Positions 9,405 to 23,059 are shown, counted from the first letter of the stretch. The stretch is 64,000 bases of DNA from Apostichopus japonicus (GCF_037975245.1 NC_092576.1:10818611-10882610); one strand, 5' to 3'. Notes: generated by a model not told the origin, from the sequence alone. A program made the numbers and translations.

Positions 9405-10312
9405 TCCATTATGATACTACTGTATGTACGTATTACTACTAGCATTAAAAACGTACTGTACGTGTAAGTCTAACATTAGGCCTAAGTTATAACATGCTAG
9501 GTCTAACGTTATGCTAATAAGGGTTAATGTGGTCATTTGCCGCATAAAACCTTAAAGAAAACAACGGAGTACAATTTATGATTTACAACGCAAATTTGCT
9601 AAAAAGAAACCTTGTCTAGCCAAGATATAGGCTAGAGAGACCTGGTGCATACGCATAGCTTACCGTAAGTTGACGAGGATCTGCATTACACAGGCGTTCG
9701 CAACGTTAATACAATGTGAGTAATTTAGACCTAGTACACACTTGCGGGCGCGCCTGTGGCGCCTGTCAGTCGCTTCACTACAAGCTAGCCTAACGTAATA
9801 CAACTATGCTGGAAATACAATTAGTATTAGAAGCCTTTACGTATGCCTGGTATAGCCTACATGTACCACCGAGAGAAAGAACGATCATTCGATACCACTA
9901 TATGTAGAGATCGCAGTGTTCGATGCACACACCAAGTAGAGGATTGTTTTTCTTTACGCTCACCTTCAAATGTAGCGTATAACTATGGCATTTCCCACCT
10001 CTTGAGTAAAGCGCTAACAAATTCGTCAGCCATTGTGTACTTTCACTATATACGATCTACTCATGATGCATGCACATCGCGCAGAGTACCAGTATAGTAA
10101 TGGCGCGAAAATGCTGGATTTTGCACAAAATTGGGCAAATCAAGCTTGTTTGCCAAACAGAAAGTAACAATAAACTACATCTTAATTTTTGCACAACAAA
10201 GTTTACCCATATCAGTTGTGTAATTTCTTTTACTCAGTTGTTGGTTAATATTTACTCATATTGGGCAATGCTTGGTTTGCTCAACCACTTTTGCCCAACA
10301 GTTTTTAGAGTG

Positions 10313-11940
10313 TACATCAACTGAATATTAATTAAACGAGAACACGGGGAGAGAAAATTAAACGAAATACACGTATATACATGTGTGTCTTGTTGTACTG
10401 CACGTGTCTTCTTAAAATGCCGAGGGAGAGAGTTGATATCAAACAAATTAATTTGAGGATAAAAGGCTCTAAGAGTGAAGAGTATTTGCTAATACGCAGC
10501 ACTTGTGCACATGTAATCCGTAAATAAGCTTTGAAAAATCTCGCACAGAAGCAGGGATTGCAGATTTGCAAAGCAAACTTTCTTTTGACCGTATGAAAGT
10601 TAAACATATTTTAAGCATCCTGGTGACAGCTTTTGTTTAGTCCTTTGCATCATTTTCGAAATAACTACATTTGAAGTTGACATGTTTTGTACGAAAAGGA
10701 AACTTGAAGCAAACATGCAGATGTGATGTCATAGATACAGTCTGTGTGATTTGTTCAATTGTAGACTTCATCCAACACTCTTCTTCAAAATTGGGAATAC
10801 ACTTCATTATTCGGTTATTAATAACTTTGCTTAACCTAAAACAAAGTTGAAGCTCTATCCAATCCAAATCTCTGAATTTCATCATCATGAATTTCAAAAT
10901 AGAAAATGCCCCAATTTTACAAAGTTATAATAAATACAGTGCATATATCTTCTCAACGGTGAATTGACAATCTAGCTGACTCAATATGAACACATGAATG
11001 CAAATTGTATCGAATCTCCTACTCGAGAATACCTTCGTAGTCTAAACACTCTCATACTCGGGTTCTAAACCCAAGATCGCACGGGGATTTAAGAGACCCG
11101 ATATAAACTGCATTACAACCTGTATCGTCCAGACGATAATGAGATTAAATATAGGGGGAGTCATACACGATGCAATTAGATGTATATACGTTGCCGAAAA
11201 TGTAATCTTATATTGTCATTATCAGTACATTCGAGCTAATTAACTTCATTGAATCACGCAATTATGTATGACCAAATTATACACCGCAATAGTGTTGCCG
11301 GCTAGTCTGGGAAGTAACAACGTTTGGCGTTGTTTCCTTAATTATGTTGCAATTTCCATCTTCGTGGAAACTTGATGCCTTTTAAATTGCCTTTGTCGCC
11401 CTCTCTTTCACCATGTCATATAACAACATGAGAGAAAAAGACGTTGATATGAATGCAAAACTAAAGTAGCCCGTAGTAACAATTAGCTACCTTACAAATG
11501 TTAAAATGAACTATTGTTTGTATAATTCAAATAAACTATGACAACGGTTGTAGCACCAGTGAAGGGACTCGCATCGAACAAGGAAGAGGACAAGATAAGT
11601 AATAAGGTCAATTAGAATCGGTTACAGCAATAAGGGCGACTATAGATATAAGAGTTACTGTCGATTTATTAACCGAGGGGATATAACCTCTGATATATTT
11701 GAAATAAATTAGATATTAGAACGGGTTAGAAAAATGTGCAACACCTGATATCACTGCTAATCGAAAACGTCCCCTACGCCGTCAAGCTAGAGGGCAAGCT
11801 CGGACTTCCTTTTAACACTAACATTGGTTCATTACATGGAGACAGTGCAAGCGCACTATTTTTTATAACTCTTTGAAATCAGATGATAATAATATCGAGA
11901 CACCCTGCAGTCACCCTGCCATCCTTAGTTAGCTGATCAT
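10313..11940. other. No gene recognised
   Basis: Unique-looking AT-rich sequence between the EnSpm-like element and the LINE fragment. Reading frames here (10332-10607, 10637-10897) have no features I recognise and are probably chance. Confidence 0.4.
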
Positions 11941-11942
11941 GA

Positions 11943-12700
11943 TTACAGCACAACCACTAATTCTATCTTCACAGTTAGCTGATGATATCTCTTGGGCATC
12001 AACTGGTCAGCATATACTGCAAGATATCGAAAACGAGTGTCTGATAAACTGGCAGTAAGGAATCTGAAAATCAACTGCACAAAAACTGAGAAATTTTCAA
12101 TCACAAGGAAAGGAAATGACAGTTGGAAGGAGTGTAAATATGTTGGAAGCTTGCTGGGCACCGAAGAAGATATTAATCGAAGAACTGGTATAACCACGGT
12201 GCTTTCAAAACACTGTCAAGTATTTTCAAAAGCAAAAACATAAGCCGAAACATTAAGCTTAGGATTTTTTAGGCTTTATTAAAGAGTATTTTTTTGTACA
12301 ATTGCCAACTGTGAGGCCCAACGAAGGATCTTGATCGCAAAAATGACACTTTTTAAAAGGAGACTACTTCGTAATATTCTCAACATTAGATGGACCAATA
12401 ACAATTGGATTTCAAACAATGAGTTCTACAATGAAACCAACCAACCCTTGGTCATACATAGTCGCACATAGAAGATTGATATTTTTCTGTCATATAGCAA
12501 GACTCCAGGAGGACGCTCCAGCAAAGGTTGCTTTAAGAGAAGCATTGAGACATAGTGCTAAACCAGTAGGAAGGCGCGTGACTACCTTGCTTGGAAAATA
12601 AAGTCGTAATTTAAGAATGTTAACATTAACAACTTCTAGGAAGCAATCAACCTTGCGCAAGATCGTGATACGTGGCGGAGGTTAATCACTGAGCATGTCG
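11943..12700 (+). pseudogene. LINE (non-LTR) reverse transcriptase C-terminal fragment, dead
   Basis: The frame around 11975 reads LADDISWASTGQHILQDIEN, containing the A-D-D form of the catalytic reverse transcriptase box. Shifted frames then give LKINCTKTEKFSITRKG and CKYVGSLLGTEEDINRR (12045-12180), and finally PWSYIVAHRRLIFFCHIARL and DAPAKVALREAL (about 12446-12550). This order (RT box, C-K-x-L-G-S-L-L motif, RRRLxxxGHIARL tail) is typical of the ORF2 3' half of a LINE family common in marine invertebrates. Several frameshifts and stops separate the pieces, and the endonuclease and N-terminal RT domains are missing, so it is a 5'-truncated dead copy. I do not assign a clade. Confidence 0.75.
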
Positions 12701-13141
12701 GATAGACGAGACGGGTTTCCTATGAGGCTTCCCGCCTTCATATCTATCTTGGTCACAAATCCGCGCTACCGTAATTTCCTGGAAGTATCCCATTGCAGAA
12801 AATGGCGCGCTCATAGAAGAAGGAAAAACACATGCATGTTTGGGCACTCCGAATTCAGACGTCGATGCGACAACACGTATTTGTAAAGAGTAGTCTACTG
12901 CACTACGTATGCCTAATCTGTAAGGAGTAAGCATTTTTTTTACCTCAGTTGTGACCCAGGGAGCGCAGAATCATAGGAGTACGGATACGCCAGGGTTTGG
13001 CAGTATTGTTGGATTTGGCAATTTTGGGACCGGTATTTCGACCCAAGGGCGAGTTTAGGGAGTCGGAGAATCTGAAAGGCAGTCCTAAGTAGGGGTAACA
13101 GGAGGCATTTCGTTTTACCGTGTCAAAAGGAGGTTATCTGC
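12701..13141. other. No gene recognised
   Basis: Mixed-composition spacer between the LINE fragment and the AT microsatellite. Nothing is supported. Confidence 0.4.
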
Positions 13142-13260
<119 letters not shown>

Positions 13261-13421
13261 CACATAATATACTTAACTTTACTATCATCATACTGCTACT
13301 CGGAGTTTCACGGGTACGGCTCGCGCACCGATCATCAGGCAACTGAGCAACATAGGCTATCTCGGCTTCAGGCGTGTGTGTTTAGAGCACTCTTTGTGAA
13401 TATTGGCCACCATTCTATGTC

Positions 13422-14486
<1,065 letters not shown>

Positions 14487-14494
14487 ATAAACGC

Positions 14495-14929
14495 CAGTGT
14501 TGCCAGCGTTAGCGTTTTTACATTAAATCTAGCGTTTCTCGTCTTTTCTGGGGTTCTAGCGTACGTTTTTTCCAATTTTGGTAATTCTAGCGTTTTTTTG
14601 CCTAAAACTAGTTAAATTTACCAAAAAATAGACCATTTTTCAGATTTTTTAGACCAAATTCTTACTTAGAGACTAATTTTTAGTATTTTCGCCCAATCTT
14701 CGGAATTTCCTACCGAAAATTTTCATAATTTTTCAAATTTTCTGGGTCAGACTATAGCTCAAATCAACTATTCAAAATCTATTTTGTGATCGGTGACCAT
14801 TCATCCTACGAATCTGTGCTAAATTGACTCGAAACAACACGAAAGTTAGGGAAACTACCAATTAGCGTTTTCTGGGGTTTTATTTTCGCAAATCTAGCGT
14901 TTTTTCGTCAACTGTCGCTGGTAACGCTG
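14495..14929. mobile_element. Non-autonomous hAT element, 435 bp, with 8-bp TSD ATAAACGC
   Basis: The left end CAGTGTTGCCAGCGTT and the right end, read in complement as CAGCGTTACCAGCGAC, are inverted repeats. The octamer ATAAACGC occurs directly on both sides (14487-14494 and 14930-14937), an exact 8-bp target-site duplication as made by hAT transposases. Inside, a TCTAGCGTTTTT-like motif recurs several times (about 14512, 14528, 14587, 14891). There is no transposase frame, so it is a MITE-like non-autonomous copy. Confidence 0.88.
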
Positions 14930-17900
14930 ATAAACGCTAGTCATTCATTCATTCAGTGTTAGTTCTGCATAACACGAGGTTGATAAGTTCCATCCTGTTT
15001 TCGACTGCTGCAACTTTACTACACAGTGCAGTGACGTCTAGAGCAGAGACTGTTAACAGATCTGCCATTAATCAAACCACAGGTAAGCTATAAGTAAAAG
15101 GTGAGTTTTTTTGGGACATTTTGGGAAAGCTTTCAATTTGGGCTGTTATCTGAAATTGTATATTTTTTAATACTATCCTACCCTCGGTTTGGGACGGTAC
15201 ACGCTGCCTGATTGACACGTAACCGAAGTTGTTGTGTGCACTAAAATTCTTATTGAGCACCGTCCATGGTGAGGGACACAATTTTTGTATCATAAAGGAG
15301 AGTGCTGCAATTATTGTGCTATACTATACAACTATATCAAATTCTGTAACATTTGACGAATTTAGGACAATCAACCAAATATTTAATGCCTATCAACTTG
15401 TGGCCGCCATTTTAGTTGGCCGTTCGAACTATACTTCGACGTTGTCAACCTAGGCCTAGGCTAGGCTAGCCAATATTTTCCTGCACTGTTAAAAATAATG
15501 GGCAAAATTTACCCAACTTTTTAACCAACGTTGGGCATGTATTCAGCAACCTCAAAAGTTGGGCAAAAATTGACCAACCCAAATAGGTTTAATAAATTCT
15601 CAACAGTTGGGAGGGGAATTACCCAACTGTTCAGGTTAGCCATTTCCCCAACTGTTGGGTGGGTCATTCATTTTGTTGGGCAAATCATTTAACCAACGTA
15701 TGGGTTAAGGCACCAGTAATGTATCCATCTTTTGAGCAGTTCATTTAGCCACCTGTTGGGTGTATACTAAATTTGTCCCAATTGTTGGACAATTCATGGA
15801 TTTTGTTGGGCATTTGCAACAACCAAATGTTGGGTTAATCCTGAACCACTTCCAACTGTTGGGGGTTTCTTAGATCGTGTTGGGCAATAATGGAAAAGAA
15901 CTGTTGGAATTCTAAAAAATCTAAGACATCACATCCTTTGAAATAAGGAAAGATACTGTATTTTGTAATAGTTGGAACACCTTTATTCACTGACCTTGAA
16001 GAAGACATATATAACTATCATGGGTGAATAAACTTATTGTTGAATGAACTGAACTTGAACAAGACATATAACTATAATGGTTGAAGAAACTTATTGCTGA
16101 CTGAACAGTATAATTTGATATAAGAAGTCTTAAATTCAGGTATTCTTGAAACAAGGGTATGAACTGAAATAAATTAATTAACGAAGCCATATGTTTCATT
16201 TATGTAGGGTTCACGCACATTCCTTGGAAACTCATTTTGATCTGAAAACAACTTTCCCTAAAGTGACATTAACATTTGTGGCCTCAATTTTCTTAAGAAT
16301 CCCAATTTTATGGAAAAAATGCCAATGGCTTTGTGATTCCTTGCCATGAGAACTACAATCCTCCTTGTACATCATACACCAACTTTGCATTAATATATTA
16401 ACCTTTTCACTTAAGTTTAACCCCAAAAGTTTCAGTAATGTGGATCAAAAGCACATATACACCCTCCATTTCTGGAGTACCCATGTATGAAAGTGTACTG
16501 GTTAAAATTAATATTTAACCAATGCAAGGGTGGATCAAAATGGGCTGCAATCAAGGGGTGTAAAGCTCCATACTATAGTTAAACAGGAAGCAAAACAGGT
16601 TGTCAGCAATGTTCTTGTACCTAAATGCTTACTGCCTTCAGCCCAGTACTGCCCTTGCTGTCTTTTCTTGTTTAGGAAATGGAAATTTGCTGTGGTCAGA
16701 CTCACTCCCTCTCTAGATCTATGTTAGGACCTATGTTTTCTGACCCAGGCTAATCACTTATTACCTTTGGAGTCTTTTAAACTCATCATTAATTAATTAA
16801 TAATTATGTGGAACCATGTACAAAGTTGAATTTACAAAATTTAGAGCAATTCTTTTTGCACTTGAACAATTGTCTTCCACAATCTAATGATATTGGCAAA
16901 ACATTTTCCACAAAATGATTACTACATAACTAGCCATCTTTAAATTGTTGAATAGGAAAAAGTCTTTTTAGATGAACATGAATGGAACACTTTTAAACTT
17001 TTGTTCAAATGAATAATGGTATTAAAGGATATATGAGGGCTGGCCAAAAAATGTCTTTCAAAATGTTCTTCATGATAATTAAAACAAAGATCCGCAAATT
17101 TTGATATATTGCTATGCTAATTTCTGTGCTGTGAAGCAAGCTATACAATGTTCATATGATATAAAAACTGATAACATTCTTTAGGGCCATTCCATGTGAC
17201 GTAAGACACAAATCAGAGCGAAATTTTACACTTGTTTTCAATATCATGTTCAGTACAAGTCTGTAGTTAAGTCAGAAGCCTATAGTTCCTGAACTTTGTA
17301 AACCCAAAATAAATTCTGTCACCACTGCGAAACATTAATGCTTTCCCATTGCGAATTATATCGCCCTCAACATTTGTCACGTAATTCACGCAGAGAAATG
17401 AAGAATTTAAACTTTTTGGAGGAAATCAATAAATCCTGTGAAGCATTGAGAGAAATCTGCTAAGGTGCCTATTATATCTGAAAAGGACACATTGAGGAAT
17501 AACTTCAAGGTAAAATTTAATTGATATGCATTTTATACTGATATTCTTATGCAAATTAGTCACGTAAGGCACACTGTTCAGTTTCCTTTTAGTTTCCAAA
17601 TATACAAGGTAACACAGGCTAAGGGAATGTTTGCAAGTTCATTACATTGAGATGGAGGAAGGGGAAGGGTCTATTCTACATATGTAAAAATAGTGGATAG
17701 AAAGAGCACAAGTATGTCAGTTCATTGTACACTAGCTCATCACACAGTAGTTGGTGGAAGAATTTTAATTGGTGGTGCAAATCAAGAGTAAGTTTCAAAA
17801 AAACATTTGCAGTCGCATTGTGCATGAAGCTCTGCCTTTCATGGGTGTTTTTAATAATGTTGTCATTTTAATTTAAGTGAATACAATTACAGAGTAAGTT

Positions 17901-17963
17901 CAAATCTAGATGTTCAGTTGTACATAAAAATTCCTATGGACTAGTTCTGCGAAATATCTTAAC

Positions 17964-18470
17964 TTAAGTGCTACAGTAGCTAAATAGTTCCTTAATTAGC
18001 CGGAAATCACTGCAACTGCCCATTTCAGCACGTTCATTACACAAATGTAACCTACATATACTCGTATCATCCACTTTTTTACCCAATTCCATGATAAATG
18101 CATGCTTCAAAAATGAATTTCTAGACACCTTGTAATTTGTGTCAACGTTTGAATCAGCGGTATTAGGGCTTTGGATATGTATCCCATTATGATACCTCGA
18201 GGAAAAAAGGCTCCGAGCCAGGTGATAAACTGTGTAAAGACTGGCAGCATTCTTCATGAAAGCTCTGAAAGACCGGATGGAGGAGGAAAGATACTTCATT
18301 CCTGATTGTTTATATATGCAACTTTCAATGAAATCCCAAACATTTCGGCAGTGGTGCTGGTACTGCAAGTTGAATATGTAGTGTGCTTTATAGCAGATGT
18401 CGACTCCTTCAGAGAGTGTCTGCACGCTCACTGCGTGCCTCTCCAAGATAGCAAACACTTATGATGGTGT
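17964..18470 (-). pseudogene. C-terminal exon of transposon accessory gene, copy 2
   Basis: The minus-strand frame begins LTPS, has a stop as its fifth codon, then runs FAILERHAVSVQTLSEGVD, YIFNLQYQHHCRNVWDFI and SSSIRSFRAF. It aligns with the exon at 7013-7197. The early stop where copy 1 reads through marks this copy as non-functional, unless an ATG at 18456-18458 (MFAIL) is used. The frame continues about 90 residues past the conserved end; that extension has no counterpart in copy 1 and may be 3' untranslated sequence. Confidence 0.5.
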
Positions 18471-19350
18471 CAGCTTGAAGTCTGAGTAAAACCCAAGGAT
18501 GAAAGGCTGAGATCTTCATTCACTGCTTATTCCCTGTAAGTATGAAGGCAAATGGGTGTGCTCATGTGAAACCAATAGAAGCAATGAAGAGTAGCTTTTA
18601 GTATTCCATGTTCAAATTTATTTATTTCTGGTGTGTTCTATATTACAGCCAAACCATTTACTTTATGCATATCACAAATATGTTATTGAACTTGTAGTAT
18701 AAATTAAAAATGGAAACGCTCCCTATTGATATGTCTAACCAGTAGGATGATACCAGCACACCACTGATTCATATGTAGAATTAGATTGGAGAGACTTAAC
18801 TGACTTAAGATCATCTAAGTGAACAAGAAGATTGTCGTAGGGCATTAGTTGGCACCTCCTTACCATTCGAAATATAAATGTAGATCACAATGGGTACATG
18901 CTGGTTTTGAACTCAGGGATTTTGCACAATCCAATGTCCAACAATAGCAATACTACACCTAATACTACTGATACTAATACTACTACTACCACCAACGACA
19001 ACGACAAGAATAACAAGAACAAGAACAAAAAAAAGAAGAACAGCAACAATAACAATAATGATGAAAATACAGCTTAAAGGGTTTTACAGATCAGTGGAGC
19101 CAGTCACAATTCTCCAACAATCCTGGAGAGTAAGTTGCTGCAGTCTTTGTAGTCCACACAGGGTTTTGCTCAGGTTCCTCGCAAGTTCACATTTTCACCT
19201 GAGTGGAGTGAGGCCATCAAGATAGAGTGCCTTGCCTAAGGACACAATGTAGCCGGGATTTGAACCACTGATTCTTGGATTACGAGATTCAAACCCTAGC
19301 TGATTACAAGCAAAGTCAGCAGCTGATATGAATAATGCATTGAGACATAC

Positions 19351-19472
19351 CCTTTTTAATTCAATAAATGATGAAGCATGATCTGTTGCCGCTGATCGTC
19401 CTCCAGTTTTGGCCTTGCTCCTGGTCCCAAAAATAAGTGGTAACATGAGCAATGACAGGTTGTCCTTTTCCT
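19351..19472 (-). CDS. Internal exon of transposon accessory gene, copy 2
   Basis: Minus-strand exon between acceptor ACTTGCAG and donor GTATGT. It encodes EEKDNLSLLMLPLIFGTRSK, then a K/G/R-rich stretch and SSFIELKR. It matches the exon at 7991-8106 in sequence, borders and frame phase (122 versus 116 bases). Function is unknown. Its presence in two elements with different flanks shows that the gene travels with the transposon. Confidence 0.6.
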
Positions 19473-20940
19473 CTGCAAGTGAAAACCAAAATGCCAAATT
19501 TAGCAAAGCATAAAAACCTCAAAATCAATGGTTGTTGTAATATAATAGTCTATCGGGAAGTAAATACCAAATTCAAGTCATCAGGTTAGAAACAATAGGG
19601 TAGGTAAGTAGCTGGGAGACCCCCCTCCCATTCAAAGAAAGATATTGATCCTGTATTCAATATGGGAAATATACAGAACATACTTAACATCATCAACCTG
19701 GTTGTTCCTGAGGTAATATGGTTAAAGGTCATTGTTTGACCTCTGCTGACTTAATTTATTGTCCTTTGACCTACAGTTTCTATATTATCTACAATAAACA
19801 CTAAGAAATTACCGTAATATGCTGAAGCTACTGTAGCTTGCCACTGTAGCATAATAAAAACGATACACATTGTAAACATAAGCCCACGATTTCAACCACG
19901 GATCACCATAGGCTTATTATAAGGATAGAAAAGGTTATTGGAAGTTCGAACTCCACACTTAACCTTAACTAGCCTAGGAGTAGGACTCGCTTAATACGTA
20001 ATCTAGGCTAGGCATATAGTACGTACGTCGGTATACAGGTATTCTTTTGTCACTGTGATAGGCTACACTACTGTATAGGCTCTATACTAGGCCTAGCATA
20101 GGAGTACAAAATGTTGATGAAAATTGTGTGAAAGAATCGTCCCAGTTTATCCCGATTACTTCAATCCCTTCCCCTTAATGATTACCTTTCATAAACTGAA
20201 TTATGTCGGGAACAAACAACCCTCAGCTCTTGAGTAGATCTTCCATTTCGACTTTTGAGGCTGTCAACTCGACGGAATATGTAACCCTTCGTCGTGCACG
20301 CGCGCTCAAGCACACTTTGCATTCAAAGTTTTGTAATATTTCAGTATGGGAAAAATAAATACCTACCAGTTCTAATATATGTAATAAAGGCTCCAGCTAG
20401 GCCTAGTTGCATTAATACCCCGCCACAATACCTGCACCCTGTAGGCCTAGGTGGCTGGTAGGTGGCTGGGTTCTTAAATGGCTACGTTCTTGAGAACGAA
20501 GCAATCGTAGCCACTATCCCTACTCCCCTCTGACTCTTATTTCAAAGTTTGTGTATTGCTCAAGTTTGTTTAGTTTTAAAAAGTCTGATTTTAAATAGTT
20601 TGGTTAGTTCAGTGTTAGTGAACTGCTGGTTTTATACAAGTTTGAACAGTTTTGAATAAGCCATTCAAAATTGGAGCAAGTTTTGTCACTTTTCAATCTA
20701 AATTTTGTTCCATTGCAATAGTTTGGACAATCAACATAATTTTCATAGCAACAGCAAAGGAACATAGTTTTCCATAGCCAAAAGTAAAATCTCCAACAGT
20801 CATATAATCTTTTACATTCAGATAACTAATACTTAATAACAATAACTCATTACAGCTTGTACACAGGTTTTTCATAGGCCACACTAATATCCAAAACAGC
20901 TATATTACATATAATCTGAACAAAAATGTCCAAATAACTA
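19473..20940. other. No gene recognised
   Basis: Includes a TGACCT-rich patch near 19725-19775 resembling the 7520-7860 repeats, and otherwise short chance frames. The expected N-terminal exon of the accessory gene is not identified here. Confidence 0.35.
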
Positions 20941-20952
20941 ATATCAAACATA

Positions 20953-21570
20953 ATGCCCCGCAAATCTAGGAGGTCACGTGCAGGAAGGTTGAACGAAGAA
21001 AACCCCATTACAACATCTACACAATGGCGGACACGAACATCTCTTGAAGTTCCTACTCTAGGTGATGGGTACATTTCATCAGGGAGACATGCAGTTCTCA
21101 GAGTACACAGCTGGAAGACAATGTTCTTGCAATGCTCTCATTGCTCTTGTTTTCATCATAATATAATAAGTTATAACTACCTTTCATATTGATAGAATCT
21201 TACGAGAAGGTGACAAGTTGTACATATTAATAAGGGAAAGATTAATACTCACAAATCGCCTTGATATTTCCCAATATTTAAGTACAGATGATTTTCCATC
21301 CCAAGTATCACTTGATAACATCAAACACAATCTAATATTTTTCCCAAGTATATATGGAAGTTTTCAATTGCTGATTCATGGTCTGAATCTATTTAAAACC
21401 CATTGATATTATTGTTCAACATGCATTGTGTGTATCTGATACTAATGTTATGGTTCTTGGAGAATATATGATAGCAATATTGAAACAATCAAATGATACA
21501 TATGGGGTACTTGATTCACGCAGTAGAACTAATCATGGATTGCTTGCTGATAATGGCAATGTTCTTCAAC
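20953..21570 (+). pseudogene. Helitron N-terminal protease-like region, frameshifted
   Basis: Pieces in different frames give AGRQCSCNALIALVF (about 21110-21160, with the presumed catalytic cysteine), a middle part and TYGVLDSRSRTNHGLLADNG (about 21499-21560), where D-S-x-S-R replaces the usual F-D-S-H-x-R. In Helitron polyproteins a Q-C-x-x-N-A-L motif followed by such a D-S motif marks an OTU/papain-like protease-type N-terminal domain. At least three frame changes separate the pieces. Confidence 0.5.
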
Positions 21571-21607
21571 CATTATAGAGATAAAACCAATTTCAATACA
21601 ATCTGTC

Positions 21608-21937
21608 ATGCATACTTCTTCAGGATCAATTGACATGTTTGGCTTTAAGTCATTATCATCTTATTTTCGTTACCAAAATTCGCACCAACTAAGTAGAACA
21701 CCTACTGACAGTACTACACATGGCAGTAATACACAGCATTTGAGGAAAGATAGAGATAACCATCAACGACTGTATAAATGTAGGACGCAGGCCTTAACTA
21801 AGAATAAAATTTCATCAGCAAAATTGAAAGCCAAAAGATTTGCAAACAAAAGTAAATATAAATCTAATAGTTCACGACAGGTACCCAAGTCTAAGCGCTG
21901 TGAGAATAATTTAAAACAAAAAATAGGCTTGGCATAA
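21608..21937 (+). pseudogene. Helitron basic linker region
   Basis: An open frame rich in K, R, S, N and Q (for example KLKAKRFANKSKYKSNSSRQ) between the protease-like part and DUF6570. It fits the low-complexity basic linker seen in these Helitron proteins. It has no catalytic motif. Confidence 0.4.
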
Positions 21938-22361
21938 TAATAACTGTTTTTATATAGCGCAGGTATCCAGAGCACAAGGCAATGTTTAAATGCGCTCCCA
22001 TATAAAGGGTCTAACTGTGATATTTCTCAAAAGGATAGTTTTTAACTGTTTTTTCAAGTACGACTAAAGGCCAAAAAACCTCACATAAAGGTCAACTACA
22101 AAAGTCAAAGCCTCGGAAATCGTGCAATGAGAAAACTAGAAGCTGTATACAAACTTCAGATAACACCACAACTAAAAGCAAAGCAAATACAAAAAAACAA
22201 GTGAACTGGGAAAATCGAAGCCTCACAAATCCTGCAATGAACAAACTACAAGCTGCACTCAACCATTTGTCAAACATGGTAATGGAAATATTAAAAAACC
22301 TTTGCCAATAAATAAAAAGTCAATATATAGCCTCATGACATGTTTAAAGCCAAACTAAAGC

Positions 22362-22895
22362 ATGGATCAAGTTATGTTTGTACACGTTGTCGGCAAGCAT
22401 AGTTTAGACATTCTGTTAGCCAGTACAAAAGTTTCAGGTATACGACCAAGCCTTCTTAATGAATGCACTACTGGGTATTTATCTATCCGAAATCAAGAGT
22501 GGGTCTGTCACACCTGTCGAAATTATATGAAAGCAGGAACAATTCCAAGATGGTCTATTGCGCACCATGGAGGATTTCATGATAAACCAGAACAGCTTAA
22601 TTTATGTAATCTAGAAGAGACATTACTATCTTCACGTATTCCTTTTATGCAATTGAGAGAACTTCCAAGGGGTGGGAAAATGTCTTTGAGAGGAAATGCT
22701 GTTTATGTTCCAGTCGATATTATGCAAACAGTTACTAATTTGCCAAGACACTTAACTGCATCTGAAACTGTACCAGTTAAGCTGAAAAGAAGACTGGCAT
22801 ATATATCTAATGTTTATGTAGAGAATGTAAGACCGTTGAAAGTAATGGAAGGACTTCATTGGTTGGTTACAATGGTTCTGTTTTCAAAGAATTAA
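22362..22895 (+). CDS. Helitron DUF6570-like domain
   Basis: An intact 177-codon frame with a C-H-T-C-R zinc-ribbon-like motif (WVCHTCRNYMKAGTIPR), then LSSRIPFMQLRELPRGGKM and VPVKLKRRLAYISNVYVENV. These are the hallmark blocks of DUF6570, found between the protease and replicase domains of PIF1-type Helitrons. The first ATG may be incidental, since coding in the parent element ran through from upstream. The minus-strand Helitron at 49680-50060 has the same blocks in more decayed form. The biochemical role of the domain is not established. Confidence 0.72.
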   Translation: MDQVMFVHVVGKHSLDILLASTKVSGIRPSLLNECTTGYLSIRNQEWVCHTCRNYMKAGTIPRWSIAHHGGFHDKPEQLNLCNLEETLLSSRIPFMQLRELPRGGKMSLRGNAVYVPVDIMQTVTNLPRHLTASETVPVKLKRRLAYISNVYVENVRPLKVMEGLHWLVTMVLFSKN

Positions 22896-23059
22896 AGATA
22901 TAAGTCGATCACGAATGGCTAAAAGTTATTTCAGATGAAATTGGACAATTATGTACTGCACCAGATGATGAACCTGAGCAGGAAAATATTGATTCTGAAT
23001 CTTTTGATTAAATATAAACGACGATCAAGAGGAAGGCAATATTGATACACTTTTGAATA

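Larger units (their letters stand above)
5842..10312 (-). mobile_element. Complete EnSpm/CACTA-like DNA transposon, 4.47 kb, no transposase seen
   Basis: The left end CACTCTTAAAATTGTAGGGC and the right end, read in complement as CACTCTAAAAACTGTTGGGC, form terminal inverted repeats. Both are flanked by TA (5840-5841 and 10313-10314), consistent with the 2-3 bp duplications of EnSpm/CACTA elements. Both ends carry many scattered TTGCCCAAC/GTTGGGCAA motifs, the subterminal-repeat arrangement typical of CACTA families. Internal minus-strand exons (8899-9060, 7991-8106, about 7013-7197) belong to a spliced gene shared with the element starting at 15484. I see no zinc-finger or DDE transposase, so this copy would depend on a transposase supplied elsewhere. 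The superfamily call is from end structure, not from a transposase. Confidence 0.72.
15484..20690 (-). mobile_element. Second EnSpm/CACTA-like element, right end not found
   Basis: It starts with CACTGTTAAAAATAATGGGC and continues with subterminal GTTGGGCAA/TTACCCAAC repeats to about 15900, the same design as the element at 5842. Minus-strand exons of the same accessory gene lie at 17964-18470 and 19351-19472. No matching right terminal repeat is found before the Helitron that begins near 20.9 kb, so the right border is arbitrary and the element is probably truncated or interrupted there. Confidence 0.55.

Noticed and set aside
9843-10097. Plus-strand frame MPGIAYMYHREKERSFDTTI
   Set aside because: Lies inside the EnSpm-like element on the strand opposite its gene, with no recognisable domain; taken as chance.
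10332-10897. Two minus-strand frames of 86-91 codons
   Set aside because: No motif, composition like the surrounding AT-rich sequence, no homologue in the second EnSpm-like element.
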